From positions 3,971 to 37,328 of IMG/VR virus record IMGVR_UViG_3300037961_004875: a DNA stretch of 33,358 bases. One strand, 5' to 3'. This document shows, piece by piece, positions 8,801 through 18,100 of this stretch. Source of the DNA: a virus. Each line of letters opens with the position of its first letter. Within the stretch, counting starts at the first letter, position 1. The notes beneath the pieces are model-generated. The model saw only the letters and a program-made list of their open reading frames with translations. It searched no databases and was not told where the DNA came from. The translations under genes were made by a program, and so were the position numbers.

Positions 8801-11800
8801 GTTGATCTGCGAGAGAATATGTATCTACATTCAATGTTGTTGATGTAGAAGAATAAACTTCGGGAATAATTCCGCCATCAACATAAGGATTATCTGGATA
8901 AACCTCTGTTGGAGCGTCGTAATCACCTCTTCTATGATTTGATTGAGCGACTCTAAAGTTAATTCTAGGATTTGTGTCTTTTCCTTCTTCACCAAGACCT
9001 TTACTAATAACTCTTCCTTGAACTGTTTCTCCAACCTGGAATGTGCCAGAACTCATTGAGATTTCAATTAGTTTTGGTACACAGAACTTGGTGACATCTT
9101 TACCATCAAAGAAAGCATAAATTCTAGTGCTTGGTTTTAAGTTTGCTGCATAGAATTCAACATTTCTTGATCTTACATTAGAAATAACTTCAGTGCTAAG
9201 AACTTTATCGCCAACAGAAACTTCCTCAAAAGTTTCAGTAACTACATATTGCGTACCAGTTCTTTCCTTAATTCCACTTTCGATCGTATCAGTTACATCC
9301 TGCTCAATTGGTTGAGTAGTAGTCTGTTGAACCCATGCCGCAGGTCCACCCGATCCACCATTAATCCATCCACCTCGTCCAAATGTGCGACTACTAGTTG
9401 TAGTAGACTCTCTAGTATCAGTTTGAGTTGTAAATGTACCAGACCAAGTTGTCTCCCAAGAATTCCATACTTCAGGAGCAAATCCAGTTTCTGGATCGAC
9501 ACCATACTTTTCTTCAGCCTCAGACATGATCTGAGAATAGTTACCAATAGTATCGATTGTTCTTGCTTCTACTCTAGTTTGATCAACCCAGTTATCAGAA
9601 GCTGGTGTTAAGACAATTGTTCCTTGCCAGAAACTAATCAAGAAAGGAGTTACACTCTCAGTTCTGGTTGCAAAATTTTGTGTTATCCACTCAACATCAG
9701 AATAATCAAGACTGAGGATATCATTTTGCTTTCTAACATTAGTTCCATCTATAGCAGCAGTTCTCTTATCCTCTGTGGGATCAACATCTACGACAGGACC
9801 TGTTTGTAAGGAGAATGAGTTCGTACTATGTTTTGGTCTAAGAATCTTGTTAACCTGATCAATACTATTATTTCTACCAAGTCTCAAATCTTGAGTAGAG
9901 AATGATGTAAAGTTATCTACAAAGAATCCAGACTTAAATCTATTGAGACCGTTTGCATCAGGTATAAATTGATTAGCAGTATTTGTTTCAAGTATAGAAA
10001 GAGTTGTATAATACTCTAAGTTTCTGATTCTATCTTCAAGTTTCTTGATATCTTTCATCTGATATCTCTTGTACTTCAAGAACCTAACAGATGCTTGTTG
10101 TACATTATGAAGATATGGAGGATACTCTATTGTGGCAAGTTCAATTGCATTAGCAGGAGACTCTGGTTGTGCTCTCTTCGGATCGTCCGAAGGAGTTCCA
10201 AACTTCATTTGAAGTTTTCCGTCTTTATGTAAATAAAGTCTATCAATTCTTCCTTGATAATATGCATAATCTATGAAAATGGTTTCATTAGATGCAAGAA
10301 TATTTGGAACAGAATTTCCTGTAGCATTGAAGGATCTTCCGAGGAATTCTAAAGGAGATCTAGACCCCTCAGATACTGTATAATTGTTAACTCTTGGTCT
10401 TAAATCAATGAGGTCTGTATTCAATACTCCGTTGATTGCTTTAACTTCAGTGGAGTAATCAAAGTCATTATAGGATTCGACAGTAACAATATCTCCATCA
10501 TCAGTAGGATCAAATGATGCGGCCTTATAGTATACTTTAATTTTATTCTTCGGAGCGTCAGAATCACTCTTTCTGGTTATAAATCCATGATTATAGATTG
10601 TTCCTCTTTGTCCAGATCCAAAAGTATAATTAGATGAAATATTAAATGAAGTTGTATCTAAATCACTTACTCCACCAGAAATAGAAGATTCCTGGAATAC
10701 AACTGTTTCTCCTTCTACAAACTTAAAGTTGTTCTTAGGAAGATATCTGAGAGTAGTTGCGTCTTTAATTTCTGCAAATACTGCAACTGCACCACTTGTT
10801 TGACCAACAATCAATTCTCCGATAACCATGTCACCAGTTGAGGCACTAGGTCCATTTAACAGAGTGAGAGACATTTCTGGAGCACCGAAGTTAGAGTCGG
10901 TTAAGTCAGCATCAGATGTTTCATATATTGCATGAATTTGAATAACATCTGGGACATTTAATGATATAACATTGTCCTGAACTCTAGTTCCGAATGGATA
11001 ATCTCCATAAGTTAATCCATCATTTAAAGTAGTTGATCCAATTCCAGAAGCTGGACTGATAGATTTATCAACTACTAAAGATTTTACTCTATCTTTAATT
11101 TTTTTCTTTGCTTTTACATTTGTCTTTCTAACACTAGTAATAAGTTGAGCACCAGTGTCATCTGCTCCTAAACCTCTGATTTGAAGTTCTCTGAGGTTTG
11201 CAGAGAATGCAAAATTATTTTGGGTCAGTGGTTCAGTTGTTCCATCTGATCTGATAAGAGAATATCTTTCATCAGAATATGAAAGATATGTTTCTCCTTC
11301 TGGAAGAGTAACAGTAAGTAAACTAGTAGAACTTAATTGATTATTTGTGATATCTACTGTAAATGGTTTTCTAAGTATCAACTCAGCATCAGTAAGATCA
11401 ACTGCAGCAATATTTTCATTTGGCAATTCTGTATAGAAAGTTGTATCAGATGAAGCATCTAATGCCGTAGTAACAACTTTAAAATCAGAAATAGTGAGGG
11501 CGTTTGTTGGAAGTTTTCCACTAGCTACACCAGGAACGGTTGTTACTCCAGTGATGGAGATATCAGATGTAGTAACACCTACAACTCTTGCTAAGATTGG
11601 ATCAGAAGATGAAGAAAGGTCGGAATATTCAACTAAGTTGTTCTCTTTTATACTACCTGGGAATAATGTATTTGCACTAGTAACAGTACTAACTCCTCCA
11701 GAGAAACCACTAACCTCAGCAGCTCCTATGGTTAATACTGGAGTTTGTATAACATTAGCACTAAATGTGTTAATACCTAGTTTATTATTTCCGTTTGGTC

Positions 11801-13523
11801 CTTGTGCTATTCCGTTGTCAGAAAAGATAGATTTTACATCGGAAATTCCATGAGCAGTGATTGCAACAGCAACTCGATTTATTGTAGATACTTGTGTCGA
11901 AATTCCACTTCTAAAAGTAAGAACTTCATCTTTGACAAATTTACCTTTTTGATCATATACTGTTAATGCAACTCCAGCACTAACTGGACTTCTTAAGAAT
12001 CCAGTTGCTCCGCTACTGCTTCCTTCAACATATGCGGGAATTGCCAAGTCAACAGAACTATTAACAATAATTTCTGTAAAAGGTTGTATGTCGTACAGAG
12101 ACATACCCCATTCATTGTCTTGAGGAAATGTTGTATTGTATGAACCAGATTCTAGTCTAAAATCAAATACTCTAGCAAATCCAATTTCCTTTCCTGCCGC
12201 GACTTCAGAACTTACTCCAACTCTCTGGTTTCTTAAACTGACAATATAAGTATTTCCTACTCCAATAGTTGGTGATCGATAAACATTGTTTAATTTAAGT
12301 GTTGGACCAGTGCTATATGGGAAGAACTGATTTTCAATAGTTCTTGTTACTCTTGGTTTGGGTACATCAATAAAGGAAGGACTTATCGTTTCAACTTCAT
12401 ATCCTCTGACATATGCTTTGCCTGGTGATACTCTACAGATTGCCAAATCTGGACTAGGAGTAGATCCAGCAGCAGTGAATTGACCTGCTTCATATAATCC
12501 TTGATTTCCGCGATTGTTATTAAGAGAGTTTACAATAGAAATATTAAATGGCTTGACAATATAATGTCCACTTTCATCATAAGTTCTTCTTGCTAAGATA
12601 TCTTCCAGATCATCATAGAAAACTGCACCACTACCCTTAGCACTACCTCTCTTGGTAGGTGTTTGAAGAACTCCATTAATTACGGTCGCTAATAAAATAA
12701 AATTATCGTCATTAAAGTCATCAAGTGACTTTTTAAAAAGACTTGTAGAAATTTTAAGTCTGTCTGCCCCTGGAGCGCCATAATTATTGAATCCTTGAGA
12801 ATTATCATTCAAAGATTCATCAGTATTTGAATTTACAATCTCTTCAGAAATAAAGAGACCAATTCTGTAACTAGGAGTGTTTGTATATTGATCTAAAACT
12901 AAAGACTCTTTGTTTACATTTACAAAATTGCCACGGATGAAGTAAACTCCATTTTCAATTTGGAATACTGATCCTGTAGCAGTTGCATTAGATGGTATAG
13001 TATTTGCAAATGGAGTTCCAGCAGAAATAGTAGAGTTTCCGAGTAGACCTGAAGATAAGACTTGATTACAGGTCAGAGGCTCTCCGTCAGTGAAGGTCTG
13101 AGTGGTATTATCGGTTTTAGACGAACCTTGATATGCAATATAGAGGGTTAAGTTTCCTCTCTCGGAATCTGCAGAAGGAAGAATACTATCAACAACAGCA
13201 GTAACCCCAGAAACTTGTCCGGTAATCGTTGTTCCAACTAATTGATCAGCATATGCTTCGACAGGAACTCCCTGGAAAGTGTTTGCTAGTTGTACACAGT
13301 AATATAACTGGGAATAACCAGTATTACCAGGAATTACTTTTGCACCCTCCTTAAAAAAGTGCTGACCAAACTTCTCTATCTGATTCTGAAGAATCGACTG
13401 TAAAGATGTTAATTCTCTTGCCTGAACTGGGTATCCAGGCTTAAAAAGCACCTTGTGGTAATCGTTCGTCGCATCAAAATCGTCAAAATATGGTGCTACG
13501 TTTAGGTTCGTCTGCTGTGGCAT
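5853..13523 (-). CDS. Giant DUF4815-type virion structural protein (baseplate or fibre)
   Basis: This 2556-aa protein starts PYFDDFDATNDYHKVLFKPG, then PVQARELTSLQSILQNQIEK. These are hallmarks of the DUF4815 family of large tailed-phage virion proteins (domain about residues 10-500, ending near GKAYVRGYEVETI). Later blocks are a helical KLEDRIRNLEYYTTLSILE (about 1155), the conserved-looking VEFYAANLKPSTRIYAFFDG (about 1450) and DPLAQSFLVDQQEDPEG (about 1710). A C-terminal beta region ends RSYRIKLVMTSTS...RVIALA. Module insertions include TSGA types, a GxGY pair (about 1940-2015) and an IGEEVIEY...RGT segment (about 2170-2210). The gene sits right after gp8, where T4 has genes 9-12, so a peripheral baseplate or tail-fibre role is likely. 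Receptor binding is possible but not shown. Confidence 0.82.
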   Translation of the reverse strand: MPQQTNLNVAPYFDDFDATNDYHKVLFKPGYPVQARELTSLQSILQNQIEKFGQHFFKEGAKVIPGNTGYSQLYYCVQLANTFQGVPVEAYADQLVGTTITGQVSGVTAVVDSILPSADSERGNLTLYIAYQGSSKTDNTTQTFTDGEPLTCNQVLSSGLLGNSTISAGTPFANTIPSNATATGSVFQIENGVYFIRGNFVNVNKESLVLDQYTNTPSYRIGLFISEEIVNSNTDESLNDNSQGFNNYGAPGADRLKISTSLFKKSLDDFNDDNFILLATVINGVLQTPTKRGSAKGSGAVFYDDLEDILARRTYDESGHYIVKPFNISIVNSLNNNRGNQGLYEAGQFTAAGSTPSPDLAICRVSPGKAYVRGYEVETISPSFIDVPKPRVTRTIENQFFPYSTGPTLKLNNVYRSPTIGVGNTYIVSLRNQRVGVSSEVAAGKEIGFARVFDFRLESGSYNTTFPQDNEWGMSLYDIQPFTEIIVNSSVDLAIPAYVEGSSSGATGFLRSPVSAGVALTVYDQKGKFVKDEVLTFRSGISTQVSTINRVAVAITAHGISDVKSIFSDNGIAQGPNGNNKLGINTFSANVIQTPVLTIGAAEVSGFSGGVSTVTSANTLFPGSIKENNLVEYSDLSSSSDPILARVVGVTTSDISITGVTTVPGVASGKLPTNALTISDFKVVTTALDASSDTTFYTELPNENIAAVDLTDAELILRKPFTVDITNNQLSSTSLLTVTLPEGETYLSYSDERYSLIRSDGTTEPLTQNNFAFSANLRELQIRGLGADDTGAQLITSVRKTNVKAKKKIKDRVKSLVVDKSISPASGIGSTTLNDGLTYGDYPFGTRVQDNVISLNVPDVIQIHAIYETSDADLTDSNFGAPEMSLTLLNGPSASTGDMVIGELIVGQTSGAVAVFAEIKDATTLRYLPKNNFKFVEGETVVFQESSISGGVSDLDTTSFNISSNYTFGSGQRGTIYNHGFITRKSDSDAPKNKIKVYYKAASFDPTDDGDIVTVESYNDFDYSTEVKAINGVLNTDLIDLRPRVNNYTVSEGSRSPLEFLGRSFNATGNSVPNILASNETIFIDYAYYQGRIDRLYLHKDGKLQMKFGTPSDDPKRAQPESPANAIELATIEYPPYLHNVQQASVRFLKYKRYQMKDIKKLEDRIRNLEYYTTLSILETNTANQFIPDANGLNRFKSGFFVDNFTSFSTQDLRLGRNNSIDQVNKILRPKHSTNSFSLQTGPVVDVDPTEDKRTAAIDGTNVRKQNDILSLDYSDVEWITQNFATRTESVTPFLISFWQGTIVLTPASDNWVDQTRVEARTIDTIGNYSQIMSEAEEKYGVDPETGFAPEVWNSWETTWSGTFTTQTDTRESTTTSSRTFGRGGWINGGSGGPAAWVQQTTTQPIEQDVTDTIESGIKERTGTQYVVTETFEEVSVGDKVLSTEVISNVRSRNVEFYAANLKPSTRIYAFFDGKDVTKFCVPKLIEISMSSGTFQVGETVQGRVISKGLGEEGKDTNPRINFRVAQSNHRRGDYDAPTEVYPDNPYVDGGIIPEVYSSTSTTLNVDTYSLADQPQGNYFGYIQTGMKLTGQTSGAEAEVTNVRLITDTSSALLGSFFIPDAGNGDNPKFETGTNTFTLTNDPDNDQDSATTVGEEAYPTSGILETVQDQILSIRNAKIEQKKLFEDELVNRTVDTEITATRNIGQASTSESIVGWYDPLAQSFLVDQQEDPEGVFITKCDVFFRTKDDGNTPVRMQIRTMDNGFPTPKYFDLSEVILYPDDVNTSTDGSVATTFEFAAPVYLEGGNEYAICLISNSTKYSVYISRVGENDILSDAYISNQPTLGSLFKSQNASTWEASQWEDLKFTLYRADFVESGSIDLYSPELSEGNKQIATLMENPLNITSNQIRVGLGTTISDNRYILGNTFYQGTSAERTAQGDLIGVGASATGTLSVTNPGVGYTPADGSFTYNGVNLVAVSGNGSGATANITIEDGVAIGATINNDGGNGYQVGDVVTISATTPDPSSSDLAGLSVGRNARFTLGGIGHTSQLILGNVQGEFAVGAAGTIRFLDSDDVDRELNSAEGGDVTIPSNGIESISDGLHIKVNHVNHGMNFDDNFVRIFGILPDVKPTKLTAAYDKSSTNPIQITAGTGDRFSTFEGVGVGLTNTGLLLIGEEVIEYTSTTGSTIGGTISRGTVPKSYPIDTPVYKYELAGVSLARINATHDLSEVTVPNPITLDSYHIKLDMSQKLGTLGINNNDDRSTGASGFPKLFLNRSKAAGGDNVKASKNIAFEIIKPSIHNIAVEGTSISGQIRTVTTQSISGNEIPYVNAGFEDVVLNANNFLDSPRAVFSKVNEDRKLDSIEGNKSMQMRLFLGTTNTKLTPQIELQRCSVYAISNRVNSEVTNYATDPRVNSLFNDPSACQYVSKEVTLENPASSIKILVDAHIPTDADIRAFYAINSDPGFEPIFEPFPGYLNLDVNGQVISEENNDGRPDIFVANSIKKGYSAYDTDFIERTFTIDDLPNFRSYRIKLVMTSTSQELVPQMKNLRVIALA
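5892..5910 (-). repeat. 7-bp hairpin near the 3' end of the DUF4815 gene
   Basis: AACCAGT and ACTGGTT form a perfect stem around a 5-base loop, about 40 bases before the stop codon. No U-tract follows. Confidence 0.6.
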
Positions 13524-13529
13524 AATTCT

Positions 13530-15083
13530 TTAGAACTGCAAGATAACTTTTATGTCTTCTTTTTGGTTTGACGATCTTGTAATCGAAGGTCTATTATCTA
13601 CGTATATAATATTACCAGAATGCTGTCTTACCTCTGGGGATGCAACACCTGTAGTGAAATCCATTCCAAGATAATATGTACGATTATTTATCGTGGTTTT
13701 GTTATCGCTAAATGCAGCATCAATACTTAAAGGTAACCCTGTAGATGGAGTAATTGCTAACGATCCAGTTCCAGTTGGAGTTCCAGTAAAACTTTGCAAT
13801 TCATATCCATATGTTGGATTAGTAACTCCAATTCCAGTAGATGTAAATCCTGCTAAAGTTCTATCTTGCCAAAGTTTTAAAACACCAGTATTTTGGTCAT
13901 AATTTACAACCCTACCAACTGCAGTAACACCAGATCCAACTGTTTGAGTAACGAAGGCATCAGAAGTAAAAGTTGCTTCACTGTATCCTACCCCAGTCAG
14001 TTTTAAAGCAACTACTGCACTTGCTTTATCCGCAGTTAAGACTGATCCTCCAGCTGGAGAAAGAGGATTTTCTACGATACCAATTCTTGCGAATTGATTG
14101 CCCGTAATAAAATCTGGATTTTCATTATCACTTTCAATTCTGGAATACATCAGAACACTGTATGCACCTAATTCTCTGTAGATATCAGCACCGTGACCAC
14201 CCTGTGGAGTGATGATGACATCAAAAGTTGGTCTAGTTGTTCCGACTGGAATTCCAGCAGCCTCAAAATCAAGAGTTCCAAAAGTATATCCAGATCCTTG
14301 AGCAGATACAGAAACTTCGTTGATTTTAGAGTCTCCGTCAATAGTAACAGTACATGTTGCTCCTGTACCATCTCCCTTAATAGGAACTCCAGTATATGTC
14401 TGATTTGCTGTTCCCAAATCAGCACCACGATTAGTTATCGTAACAATTTTAATAGAACCATCTACAGCATTTTCTCTAACTAGAGATGTATCATTACTAG
14501 TACTCCAGTCTGTAGGAACTGGCATGAAGTCTGTAGAATCAAATTTAGTAATGTCTGCTGGTTTGATAGTATAGAGATATTTCCAAATATATCCATCACC
14601 ACTAGTTCCAGCTGCCTTTGGTTCTAAGTCCGTGAAAGTTGGTTCATCTAGAGATGGTCTACCAAGAGTATTTTCTGGGTTTGTTCCATTTTGTAGGCAA
14701 ATATAAACTCTATAGTCGCTATTAAGGACATAGAAGTTTGAATTATATAAATTAGTAGATCCTGAAACTGGAGCAGTATTTGATCTACTATAATCAGGTC
14801 GGTACATATCATAGGTAGTGCCTGAAGACCAGATTCTCTTAGGAATAACCTGTCTTACATCAGTAGCGTTAATCCTCTTCAGAGCGATCATTGTATTCCA
14901 ATAATCGTTCTCCTGATCAAAATTATCTTTTGGTGCAGGAGGAGTATCATTCCATGTAGAGGAATAGTCTGTCGGATTTGGAAGTCCGACAAAAGAATAA
15001 TAAGAGTTGCTGACATCAGCAACTCCTGCGACAAATTTTTTCGCGTTTAATATTCTTACCTGATCAGTTATAATGGCAGCCAT
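13530..15083 (-). CDS. 8: Baseplate wedge protein gp8
   Basis: This 517-aa protein is likely a wedge subunit of the baseplate. The T4 gp8 landmarks are present: ENDYWNTMIALKRI and VRQVIPKRIW (T4 has MWTHMMGTVKVL and LDAVIPRRDW), GDGYIWKYLYTIKPAD (T4 GDGYVWEYLFEIPPD), and the C-terminal RQHSGNIIYVDNRPSI...KEDIKVILQF (T4 RHSGEMIYMENRPPI...EEINILF). T4 gp8 is 334 aa. The extra length is mainly two inserted regions, a GxGY-type pair at about residues 215-285 and a GVTA...GVLKLW segment at about 385-420. The gene lies between gp7 and the DUF4815 gene with a 6-base downstream gap. A TAATAAATAAG box sits in the upstream gap. Confidence 0.92.
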   Translation of the reverse strand: MAAIITDQVRILNAKKFVAGVADVSNSYYSFVGLPNPTDYSSTWNDTPPAPKDNFDQENDYWNTMIALKRINATDVRQVIPKRIWSSGTTYDMYRPDYSRSNTAPVSGSTNLYNSNFYVLNSDYRVYICLQNGTNPENTLGRPSLDEPTFTDLEPKAAGTSGDGYIWKYLYTIKPADITKFDSTDFMPVPTDWSTSNDTSLVRENAVDGSIKIVTITNRGADLGTANQTYTGVPIKGDGTGATCTVTIDGDSKINEVSVSAQGSGYTFGTLDFEAAGIPVGTTRPTFDVIITPQGGHGADIYRELGAYSVLMYSRIESDNENPDFITGNQFARIGIVENPLSPAGGSVLTADKASAVVALKLTGVGYSEATFTSDAFVTQTVGSGVTAVGRVVNYDQNTGVLKLWQDRTLAGFTSTGIGVTNPTYGYELQSFTGTPTGTGSLAITPSTGLPLSIDAAFSDNKTTINNRTYYLGMDFTTGVASPEVRQHSGNIIYVDNRPSITRSSNQKEDIKVILQF

Positions 15084-15101
15084 TTTTGACGGACTTTTTT
15101 A

Positions 15102-15112
15102 CTTATTTATTA
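15102..15112 (-). promoter_or_regulatory. Late-promoter-like box before gp8
   Basis: TAATAAATAAG on the minus strand lies in the 36-base gap between gp7 and gp8, about 20 bases before the gp8 start. Confidence 0.45.
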
Positions 15113-15119
15113 CGAAAAA

Positions 15120-18100
15120 TCATGTGAATTTTTTGAACCTAATATATCTACTTCTATAAAGTTTTGAAGAAGTAGATATGCCAGTCACCTCGTTTGTTCC
15201 TATTCCAGACATGGTATGTGCTGGATATGAAATTTCTTTGGTTCTAGCCTCTAGATTAACTTTACCCCAGGAGTATTCACCGAGGAATGCTCCAGTTGTA
15301 AGTCCAGGGTTAATTCCCAAAGGTGCCAGATTAGTGTTTACACTAACTTTAATTACATTTGTACTAACCCCAGCAATAACTTGAGTTTCAAGTTCCATCT
15401 TATTGACAACATATACATTATCAAGGAACTCTGATCCAATTCCAACTACCGTGGCATCATCAGTTGCAAGAGCACTTATACTTGTTGATGCTGCACCTAT
15501 ATTAGAGTTTCTTATGATGAAGTAGTCTCCTGTAGATATTCCACTTAAGGTTACTGCAGTTCCAACTAAATTAGTATCTCTCATTTCAGAATCTAAAGGA
15601 ATGTGTAAGTGGAACATCATTCCTGTTGCACCGACACCAATAGTAGTAGTTCCAAGTCCAACAATTATTCCAGAATCTCCAGAATATCCAGTATTTTGTA
15701 TAACTTCACAAGACTCTGTTTGTTCTGCAGGAGGTCCAATCAAGACTAAAGGTGGATTTGTAGTTGTATATCCACTTCCAGGATTGGTAATAGTAACTCC
15801 AGTAACAACTCCATTGGTGATCGTTGCCTCTGCAGTTGCTGTTACGGATGTAGAACCTATACCAACACCAACACTTACATCTGGTGTTGTTGAATATCCA
15901 ACTCCACCATTATTAATTACGATTGAAGTAATAGTTCCAGCAGAAGAAACTACAGCAGTCGCGGCCGCCCCAGTAACAACTATTGGATTTACTAATTTTA
16001 CTTCTTTTTGAATCGTGTTTCTGAATGTAGCTTGTGCATTTTCATTGTTAAGGTCAAACAGTGGTCTTAATCTATCAACATAGATCGCAGTAGAACCAAC
16101 ACCAACAGAACTAATAATATTTGCTACTGGATTAATGACAGGTTCATAAATTTCTCTATCCTTTCCAACTTCCTGACCATTAATAATTTTATCTTGAGTT
16201 TGTCTACACCAGGTAACTGGTCTTTCAAAAGTGGTATCAGTGGTGTTTCCTGGTCCAAAATATGGGAGAGTTTCACACTTATCAACATTTGTGATAGAAC
16301 TGATTGTTCTAGCATCTTCTTGTTGATAGGGTTTTTGTCCTAAATCTGGATTATAGTTTAAAGTAACTTCATCTCCATATTTGATGGTTTCAATAACTTC
16401 TCTATCAATAACATCTAATTCGTCTCCACTTCCCTTATAGAAACAAATATTGAGAGTATCTCCAAGTTTCAATGGTTCTGTAAAGGTTATTTGAGAACCA
16501 CCATTAAACAGATATGAATCACCTGGTTTTTGAAGTATTTCATTTACAAATACTAAGAGCAACTGATCGAGTTCAATCTTGGATCCCTTTGATTTATTAA
16601 TAGATACTGGAATACCAGCCTTGACCAAGGGGAAGTCAATTCTAGTACCATCAATGAAATTGGTAACATCATCAAATGTGTCAAGAACACCCACAGACCA
16701 TCCAGTAAACTCATCGTTGATTACTTTTTCAACTTGAATTTCAAATATATCTGTGGATACGAAAGAAGATGTAGTGGGAATTCCAGTGGTTCCACCAACA
16801 GAAACTGTTAGTCTTTCTCCATTACCATAACCATATCCAGTGTTGTTGATTTCAAAAGAAATTACACTAGATCCTTGACCAACAACAACATCAATAGTAG
16901 CGTCTGTTCCAAATCCAGTTGTTCCAGAAACATAATCTAATGGTAAATTAGTATATGAAAGTGGAGAATCAAATATGATGTCAAGTGGTTTTTTAACAGT
17001 TCCACATCTTGCATAGAAGTGTGCGCGAGTGGAAACACCAGAGTTTATTTCAAAAGTGGTATTATCAATGATTCTGAGAATATTTGATCCCTGTGATGCG
17101 GGATCAAATCCACTGGCAGAGTTATTATTTACTCTAGGTGCGATAATAACTGGTTGTGCAGTTCCACCACTTTGATAGTAAGTCGCAACTGTAGAAGTTC
17201 CAACATTGACCTCAAATTCTGTAGTATTATTGACTGCAAGAACTGAAGTTCCGCAATATGCGGGGTCAGTTGTTCTTGGATAAATGTGAGTACTAGCACC
17301 GTTATCCAAATCACAAGTCATTCCAATACCAGTTAACAAGACATCACTTCTCTGACCTGATATATTAAGATTATGTGGTGTGGCAGTTGTAACGGTCATA
17401 ATGCCAGTGATACTGCTATATCCAACATTGGTTATATTGACTGCTTCAGATCCACTGTAATCGCAGGTGAATGCAATTCCAGAAACATTAATTGTTTCGT
17501 TTACAGATAATCCATGGGCGGTTGATGTTGTAATAGTAGTAACTCCAGTTACATTATCATAGAGTACATCTGAAATGCTGCGTGGAACATAGAATACTCT
17601 ATCAGTTGTAATAGCAACTGAAGTTACATTACCATCAGTAGCAGTAGCAATTCCTATTGGAATACGGGTAGTACCATTAGAATCTGGAAGTTCTGCCGCT
17701 ACGAAAATATCTGTTTGTATACCAGATCTATAACCAGAACCACTATTACCAATCGATACCGAAGTGATAGTGCCTGCAGCGGATACAACTGCTTCTCCAC
17801 CTGCAGTAACCAGAGGCTGCAGTCCAAATCCTTCGCTAGATCCAACAGAAACCAACATTCCACCTCTTGGGAAGGTGCTTAGACCAACATCATTGGTAAT
17901 GTTTCTAGCAGTTCCATCAAAAGTGATAGAGGTTATACCAGAACTTTCGGATAGAGTGAAGTTATTTTGCTCTCCAAGAACCTGGAATATATCATTAACC
18001 AATACAATTGCACCTTCGTTATTAATTCCAGTAATATCACTTCCATTAGACTTCAGAGTAAATTCATTTTCAACTCCATTGAACTGATCTGAAAGATCGT

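Noticed and set aside
15144-15179. Rho-independent terminator at the end of gp7
   Set aside because: The stem is strong but AT-rich, lies inside the coding region and has no U-tract on the transcribed strand.
15601-16011. 136-codon plus-strand open frame
   Set aside because: It is a shadow of the GxGY module pair in gp7, with the same Val/Pro bias as other reverse frames over repeats.
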